Positions 42,189 through 46,349 of a stretch of DNA of 46,349 nt are shown piece after piece. A program made the position numbers and the translations under genes. Source of the DNA: Rhodospirillaceae bacterium (GTDB taxonomy: Bacteria > Pseudomonadota > Alphaproteobacteria > Rhodospirillales > Rhodospirillaceae); NCBI GenBank assembly GCA_009693785.1, contig SHWP01000024.1, positions 1 through 46,349 on the forward strand, in the 5' to 3' direction. Under the pieces are notes generated by a model. It was given only the letters and a program-made list of their open reading frames with translations, did no database searches and was not told the DNA's origin. How positions within the stretch are numbered: position 1 is the first letter of the stretch; every line of letters begins with the position of its first letter.

Positions 42189-43307
42189 CTATGATCGAAC
42201 ACTCACTGGGCGCTGTCCAACCCCTGCGCCAGCGCCACGACTCAGCAGATAGCCACAAATCACAACCGGCAAGATGGCCACCATATACATCAAGGGAGCG
42301 AGAACTGCCGATTTAGCTACGGCATTCATGGCGCTCAAGCCCGCGGCTTGCAGAGCTACCACGGTCAAAATGGCCAAGCTAATCCGCCCAGCTTGACCGC
42401 GCCGGTCATGGGTTCCCGACAGCAACCACACAACAGCTAACATTGCGTAACCAAGAATCGTGAGAGGAGAGGTTAGGCGTTGATGGGCTTCGGCGCGCAT
42501 GCGGGCAATGGCAGCCGCATCCGTGTTGGCGTCTTGCGTTTGGCCAAGCAAGTCGGCAGTGCCGCGCTCACGGTTGTCGGCCGTGCGGCTGCCCTGAGGT
42601 CGGCCAGCCTGGGCGATATCCAGGGCATAGCTATCAAAATAGAGCACTGACAACTCGCCAGCGTCCTGGCGTTCCTGACGGCTGCCCGAATACAACATCA
42701 CGCGCGGGCCATTCTCGCCATCGTTCACCATGCCGCGCGCTGCAAGTAAGGTAATGGGTTGGCTGGGCAGGCGCTCGTCATTGACCATCAGATCAATCAG
42801 CTCACCATTGGGTGCGCGCTTGCGCACATAAACTGTTAATCCACTGCCCAGGTTATTAAATGCACCCTCGCGTAACAGAATTTGCGACACATCGGTTTGG
42901 ATGGTCCATTGCATCTCCTTGAAGGCGCGTACGGCGGCCGGCACGACAAACGAACTCATGATCAAGGCACATACAGTCAACGCACCGGCTGTCCCTATCG
43001 CTGGCAGGGCCAGACCTAACCGGCTCATCCCTGCGGCCTGAACCACCACCAGTTCTTTATCCATCGACAGCTTGTTGTAGACAAACAGCACAACCACCAG
43101 GAACGCGAACGGCAGAATGAGGGTAAAGAAACCAGGCAGCATGAACACAGTTAGCTTCAGCCATGTCATCACCGGTAAGCCCTTGTTCATCACAAATTGC
43201 AAGAATCGCAATGACTGGGTTAGCCAAACGATGAAGACCAGAACCACGCTGACGAGGGCGGTTCCGATCAGGAGTTGGCGGGCAACGTATCGTGTAATCC
43301 CGGTCAT
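42189..43307 (-). CDS. lptF: LPS export permease LptF
   Basis: 372 residues with six predicted membrane segments and a central periplasmic beta-jellyroll (about residues 110-240). LptF-type features are VWLTQSLRFLQFVMNKG, YNKLSMDKELVVVQAAGMS and LLREGAFNNLGSGLTVYVRKR; the matching regions of LptG differ. LptF normally pairs with LptG and LptB to extract LPS from the inner membrane. In related genomes lptG lies between lptF and lptD; here the gap is only 50 bases, so lptG must be elsewhere or missing. The first gene of this minus-strand unit. Confidence 0.9.
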   Translation of the reverse strand: MTGITRYVARQLLIGTALVSVVLVFIVWLTQSLRFLQFVMNKGLPVMTWLKLTVFMLPGFFTLILPFAFLVVVLFVYNKLSMDKELVVVQAAGMSRLGLALPAIGTAGALTVCALIMSSFVVPAAVRAFKEMQWTIQTDVSQILLREGAFNNLGSGLTVYVRKRAPNGELIDLMVNDERLPSQPITLLAARGMVNDGENGPRVMLYSGSRQERQDAGELSVLYFDSYALDIAQAGRPQGSRTADNRERGTADLLGQTQDANTDAAAIARMRAEAHQRLTSPLTILGYAMLAVVWLLSGTHDRRGQAGRISLAILTVVALQAAGLSAMNAVAKSAVLAPLMYMVAILPVVICGYLLSRGAGAGVGQRPVSVRS

Positions 43308-43400
43308 GGGCCGTTGGGCTTAATGTCTTTTGTTACCATCATTCGCCGGTTTGCGACCCGGTGACGATTTCGTATCATGTCCGGCGATTGGGAGGAATTC

Positions 43401-43919
43401 GTGACAAGGCTGACTCGGGCAATCTTGGCGCTAATTGTGGCAGTTGCCCCTATTCTGTTCATGCCGGGCATGGCCAGGGCCGAGGTGTGTGCGTCAGCCG
43501 AAGAGAACCAAGCCTTTCAGCTGCGCCACCTGCAAAGCCGCCTCGTGGTTGCCGCGCTGAGCTGTGGACAGGCAGATGCTTACAATGCCTTCGTTACCCG
43601 CCATAAGCCGGATTTGGGCCGATATGGGCCTCGCCTGATTGGTTATTACAACCGCACAGGTAGTGGCCAGGCTGCTCTGAACCGCTATGTCACTGGCCTT
43701 GCCAATGCGGCCGCATCGATCCGCGCGGCTGACCCGGTTGGGTTTTGCACTCAAACCTGGCAAGTCTTCTGGGATCTTGAGCAAGATCCTTCACAGTTGC
43801 TGACATTAGCGGCAGCGCACCCGATTTCGTCTATCAGCCAGCCTGCGCTTTGTGAGGTCTCCGCTGATCCATCACAAAAGCAAACCGCCGTTCCTTCACG
43901 GGGAACGGCGGCTCAATAA
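43401..43919 (+). CDS. Secreted protein of unknown function
   Basis: 172 residues from GTG 43401, five bases after a GGAGG; an ATG at 43377 would add eight residues and leaves the ribosome-binding site inside the gene. A signal peptide (VTRLTRAILALIVAVAPILF) is cleaved near ARAEVC. The mature part is helical with four Cys (EVCAS, LSCGQ, GFCTQ, ALCEV), possibly two disulfides. I do not recognise a family. The last 10 codons overlap a strong hairpin that serves as terminator for the convergent ompA gene. Divergent from lptF. Confidence 0.75.
   Translation: MTRLTRAILALIVAVAPILFMPGMARAEVCASAEENQAFQLRHLQSRLVVAALSCGQADAYNAFVTRHKPDLGRYGPRLIGYYNRTGSGQAALNRYVTGLANAAASIRAADPVGFCTQTWQVFWDLEQDPSQLLTLAAAHPISSISQPALCEVSADPSQKQTAVPSRGTAAQ
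43885..43911 (-). terminator. Terminator of ompA, embedded in the neighbouring gene
   Basis: CCGCCGTTCC/GGAACGGCGG, a 10-bp perfect stem with a 7-base loop. On the minus strand it is followed by TTTGCTTTTG, and it lies about 50 bases after the ompA stop. On the plus strand it sits inside the last codons of the secreted-protein gene and has no T-run. Confidence 0.8.
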
Positions 43920-43961
43920 AGGTATCTTACGCCCGGCAGTGCTGGGCGCTGGAATTGGAAT

Positions 43962-45032
43962 TTACTCTAGAATGATTTCAACGCGGCGGTTTTGTGGTTC
44001 TTTCACGCCATCGCCAGTGGCGACCAGCGGCTGGGATTCACCCTTAAACATCACAACGACATTGTTCTCGGAAATTCCAAGACGGGCCAACTCGGCCTTG
44101 ACGGCTTTGGCACGGCGTTCAGACAGGCCCAGGTTATAAGCTGCTGTGCCAGACGTGTCGGCATGGCCGGTGAGGTTAATGCGCGCCTTGCCGTTCTTCT
44201 TGGCGTAGTCGGCCGCATCCGAAACGATTTTCTGTGCATCGGTCCGCAAATTCGACTTATCGAAATCGAAGAAGACGATGAAGTTTTGTGGGATCGGCGG
44301 GGCCGGAGGAGGCGTAGCCTTGGCCATGGGGGCTGGCGGCGGTGGGGCCGGCTTGGCCGGTTCGGGTTTTGCCGGCGGTGCACCAAAGAAATAACGAAAG
44401 CCCAGCATGACATTGTGGCTGCGATCATCGTGATCCGAGATCACCGGGGTGGCTGGTGTGGCGTTGGCTGGGAACGTCGCGTTATTCAAGCCGATGTAGC
44501 GGTACTCAAGGAATACGTCGAGTTTGTCGGTGGCATTAAAGCCCGCGCCAACAATTCCCTGCCACGAGAATTTCTTATCGGTGCCGTCAAATGTGGCCGA
44601 GTTTGGGCCTTTGAATCCGTTCTTCCAACCGATCCACGACAAGCCCGCGCCCGCGCCGATATAGGGCGTGAAGCCGCTGCCCGTTCCGAGATCGAACAAG
44701 AGGTTGCCCATCGTCGACCAAGTCTTCTGCGAGCCGGTCCATGCCACTGGGCCCGTGGGTGTGATCAGGTTGGTCACATCGCCTTCGCGATAACCCAGTT
44801 CCAGTTCGGTGCGAAAACCTTGATCCCACTTGTAACCAGCCGCGCCTGCAAAGATTGGGCCGTTCTTGAATTCCATTTCGCGGGGATTGGTTCCAACCAG
44901 GACGCCGGAATTACGCAGCATGTGCAAGCCAGCACCCAACCCCACATAGGGGCCAGATTGATCGGCAGCGCTGGCCGCCGCGGTCATTGCGAGGCCGCTC
45001 GTGACCAGAAGTACAAGCTTGAAATGTTTCAT
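43962..45032 (-). CDS. OmpA-family outer membrane protein
   Basis: 356 residues: signal peptide (MKHFKLVLLVTSGLAMTAAA, cleaved after ASA), an eight-stranded beta barrel (about residues 25-220, closing with HNVMLGFRYFFG), a Pro/Ala/Lys-rich linker and an OmpA-C domain. That domain holds the peptidoglycan-binding motif, here INLTGHADTSGTAAYNLGLSERRAKAVKAEL, and the final NRRVEIILE. It anchors the outer membrane to peptidoglycan. It has its own terminator. AGAGAG precedes the ATG. Confidence 0.95.
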   Translation of the reverse strand: MKHFKLVLLVTSGLAMTAAASAADQSGPYVGLGAGLHMLRNSGVLVGTNPREMEFKNGPIFAGAAGYKWDQGFRTELELGYREGDVTNLITPTGPVAWTGSQKTWSTMGNLLFDLGTGSGFTPYIGAGAGLSWIGWKNGFKGPNSATFDGTDKKFSWQGIVGAGFNATDKLDVFLEYRYIGLNNATFPANATPATPVISDHDDRSHNVMLGFRYFFGAPPAKPEPAKPAPPPPAPMAKATPPPAPPIPQNFIVFFDFDKSNLRTDAQKIVSDAADYAKKNGKARINLTGHADTSGTAAYNLGLSERRAKAVKAELARLGISENNVVVMFKGESQPLVATGDGVKEPQNRRVEIILE

Positions 45033-45199
45033 GAATTTAGCTCTCTGGAAGTGCCAACGGCGTAATGAACGTCCGCGCGAAAAGAAAGCGCAAGATGGCG
45101 TTGCACCCGCAGATTGGCAAGACCAAACGCAGCCGCGTTGTTAAACTGTCTGGGGGTGTTGCAAGATAACACTGGTGATAGCACCGGTATGGGTGGGAC

Positions 45200-45820
45200 A
45201 TGAAAAAAATAAATACTATCAATATGTTAGTGCAACTTAATACAGGCGTCCTAGTGGTGCTTTTCGCGTGTGCTGCGATGGCCCGGCCAGCCAGTCCAGC
45301 CGCGTCGGGTAGTGACACCACAATCAGCGTGATGTCGCGTATGACCATGGTGGTGGCCGATATGGAGGCCTCAAAGCGTTTCTACAACTACGGTCTCGGC
45401 TATGAGGTGCTGAGCGATAACGTCATCACCAATCCGGTCGTCAAAACCCAAATGGGCCTGGCCCAAGATCGTAGCGTGAGGTTTGCGATTTTGCGGTCGA
45501 GTCGCATGATCGAGGGGAAAAACCGCGAAGGGGCACAGTTGGGCCTTATTCAAGTCGGCAATCCTGCATTGCCCGTCATGACGCGGCCGAATCATGCCGA
45601 TTTAGCCTCGGGCGAAACCATGATGGCTATGCGAACCACCAACATCGCACTTGTCTACGCCCGCATGAAAGAAATGAAAGCGCATATCGTATTAGAGCCA
45701 ATGTCATCGCCAGACGGCAAAGAAACAGAATTGGTGGTGCATGATCCCGACGGTGTACGGATTCACATTGTTCAACGGCCCGACCGGGAAGTGGCAGACC
45801 GCCCCAGTGATGTAAAATAG
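45200..45820 (+). CDS. Exported VOC-fold (glyoxalase-like) protein
   Basis: 206 residues with an N-terminal signal (VQLNTGVLVVLFACAAMARP); the Cys in LFAC is not a good lipobox, so a soluble or weakly anchored periplasmic protein is likely. The mature part is a VOC/glyoxalase domain: MTMVVADMEASKRFYNYGLGYEV, then AQLGLIQVGNP, then a second half ending ELVVHDPDGVRIHIVQRP. VOC proteins bind a metal and act on small molecules; the reaction here cannot be told. Twelve bases later follows a truncated paralogue, so the two arose by duplication or came as a pair. Confidence 0.85.
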   Translation: MKKINTINMLVQLNTGVLVVLFACAAMARPASPAASGSDTTISVMSRMTMVVADMEASKRFYNYGLGYEVLSDNVITNPVVKTQMGLAQDRSVRFAILRSSRMIEGKNREGAQLGLIQVGNPALPVMTRPNHADLASGETMMAMRTTNIALVYARMKEMKAHIVLEPMSSPDGKETELVVHDPDGVRIHIVQRPDREVADRPSDVK

Positions 45821-45832
45821 GAGTTCGGTGAT

Positions 45833-46192
45833 ATGAGCTTAAGGCCAATATTATTCGCGTTGTGCACGCTGATATTCGCGGGTGTTGTGCGGGCCGATGA
45901 ACCGAAAATAATTCTGCCGCGTAATTTATTGGTCGTCAGTGACATTGAGGCATCGAAGAAATTCTATTCCTATGCCCTGGGGTTCGAAATTACGCGTGAT
46001 GCACCGATCACTGACAAAATCACCTTCAAGCATTTAGGCATCGCTGATACTCACACTGCGCACATCGTCGTGCTGCGCGCTAGCGGCACGCTGTATGGTG
46101 TGGAGCGTGACAGCGCGATGCTGGCGTTGTTGCAAGTGAGCAATCCGCCGCTACCCTGTGCGTCGTCAAAGCATTTGGGACAGATGCTTTGA
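45833..46192 (+). pseudogene. Truncated paralogue of the exported VOC protein
   Basis: 119 residues with a signal peptide (MSLRPILFALCTLIFAGVVRA) and the first half of a VOC domain (NLLVVSDIEASKKFYSYALGFEITRD ... LLQVSNPPLP), clearly homologous to its neighbour. Immediately after this, the frame reads into a perfect inverted repeat (CASSKHLGQML) whose right arm supplies the TGA stop. About 85 residues of the domain's second half are missing, so metal binding and folding are probably lost. It could still be expressed as a half-domain, but a deletion or insertion remnant is more likely. GGAG nine bases before the ATG. Confidence 0.75.
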
Positions 46193-46201
46193 CGACGCAC
46201 A
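46157..46201. repeat. Perfect 18-bp inverted repeat at the break in the VOC gene
   Basis: TGTGCGTCGTCAAAGCAT (46157-46174), a 9-base loop and the exact reverse complement (46184-46201). It starts at the point where the VOC paralogue loses homology and ends 16 bases before the flavin reductase start. No T-run follows on either strand. It may be a mobile palindromic element or a terminator formed at a deletion joint. Confidence 0.8.
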
Positions 46202-46217
46202 TCCCAGAGTTGCAACT

Positions 46218-46349
46218 ATGCGCCCTGAAGTGACCACAGCCCCTTTGCCAACGTTGGACGAGTCACTTCGCACTGCGTTGCGGGGACTGGCGAAGTCGGT
46301 TGTCTTGATCACTACGGTGGACGGCGAGGGAAAGCGCCATGCCATGGCT
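46218..46349 (+). CDS. Flavin reductase-like protein, 3' end outside the window
   Basis: An open frame starts at ATG 46218 and runs off the window: 44 codons. The sequence SLRTALRGLAKSVVLITTVDGEGKRHAMA matches the first strands of the flavin reductase/FMN-binding split-barrel family, in which the segment ends hGMT/A before the FMN site. Reduction of flavin for a partner oxygenase is typical of the family, but the partner is outside the window. It begins 16 bases after the inverted repeat. Confidence 0.7.
   Translation, partial: MRPEVTTAPLPTLDESLRTALRGLAKSVVLITTVDGEGKRHAMA

Noticed and set aside
43992..45065. A 357-codon open frame on the plus strand opposite ompA
   Set aside because: It lies entirely antisense to a clear OmpA gene; the translation is low in recognisable motifs, and long antisense frames are expected opposite biased GC-rich codons.
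45037..45348. A minus-strand frame upstream of ompA
   Set aside because: It covers the ompA promoter region and the start of the VOC gene, and has no recognisable domain or start signal.

Overview
The window is a 46 kb stretch of a moderately GC-rich alphaproteobacterial chromosome. Evidence: the gene order dnaB-alr-radA-cvpA-purF, rpsF-rpsR-DUF2232-rplI, fabD-fabG-acpP-fabF-mltG-yicC-gmk and lptF-lptD-surA-pdxA-rsmA; families largely restricted to this class (DUF2794, DUF2232); a long S6; and intergenic palindromes of the GCCGAAAAGTGG type. LptD, LptF, SurA, a BamB-like lipoprotein and OmpA show a Gram-negative envelope with LPS. I cannot fix the order or genus from sequence alone. No tRNA, rRNA, CRISPR array or insertion sequence was seen, and no stretch over 300 bases lacks a gene.

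Layout. 1-3060: end of a secreted TPR protein, a 32-residue membrane peptide, a DUF2794 protein and a small lipoprotein. 3335-7169: yfgM-like/bamB-like/der operon (envelope assembly and ribosome biogenesis GTPase). 7269-16080 (minus): dnaB, alr, mlaE, mlaF, radA, cvpA, purF and an SDR, tightly packed or overlapping, with a block of palindromes between mlaE and mlaF. 16325-20201: accessory block with a Phd/ParE toxin-antitoxin pair, an MFS exporter, a WD40 protein and a His-rich CobW GTPase. 20334-22689 (minus): rpsF, rpsR, DUF2232, rplI, closed by a strong terminator. 22880-23980 (minus): accessory DUF2975/XRE regulator/small protein cassette with a frameshift and its own operator-like promoter. 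24214-29018: type II fatty acid synthesis genes and mltG.

29109-34951: accessory block between mltG and yicC, with two different TerC-family membrane proteins in tandem, an SDR, an orphan KaiB-like protein translationally coupled to a stand-alone receiver, and a divergent PAS-GGDEF-EAL protein. 35026-36586: yicC and gmk. 36597-43307 (minus): rsmA, pdxA, surA, lptD, lptF, with lptG absent from its usual place. 43401-46349: a secreted protein of unknown function, OmpA, a pair of exported VOC-fold proteins (the second truncated at a perfect 18-bp inverted repeat), and the start of a flavin reductase.

The recurring theme is a conserved housekeeping backbone (replication, translation, fatty acid and LPS export) interrupted at four synteny joints by small accessory cassettes. 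The most promising undescribed system is the KaiB/receiver/c-di-GMP enzyme locus at 31636-34951, whose two arms share an intergenic region carrying four CGAATC motifs and a good sigma-70 promoter. Other items worth attention are the five-unit RGGF tail on ribosomal protein S6, the hairpin that hides the mlaF Shine-Dalgarno sequence, and the self-contained DUF2975 cassette.
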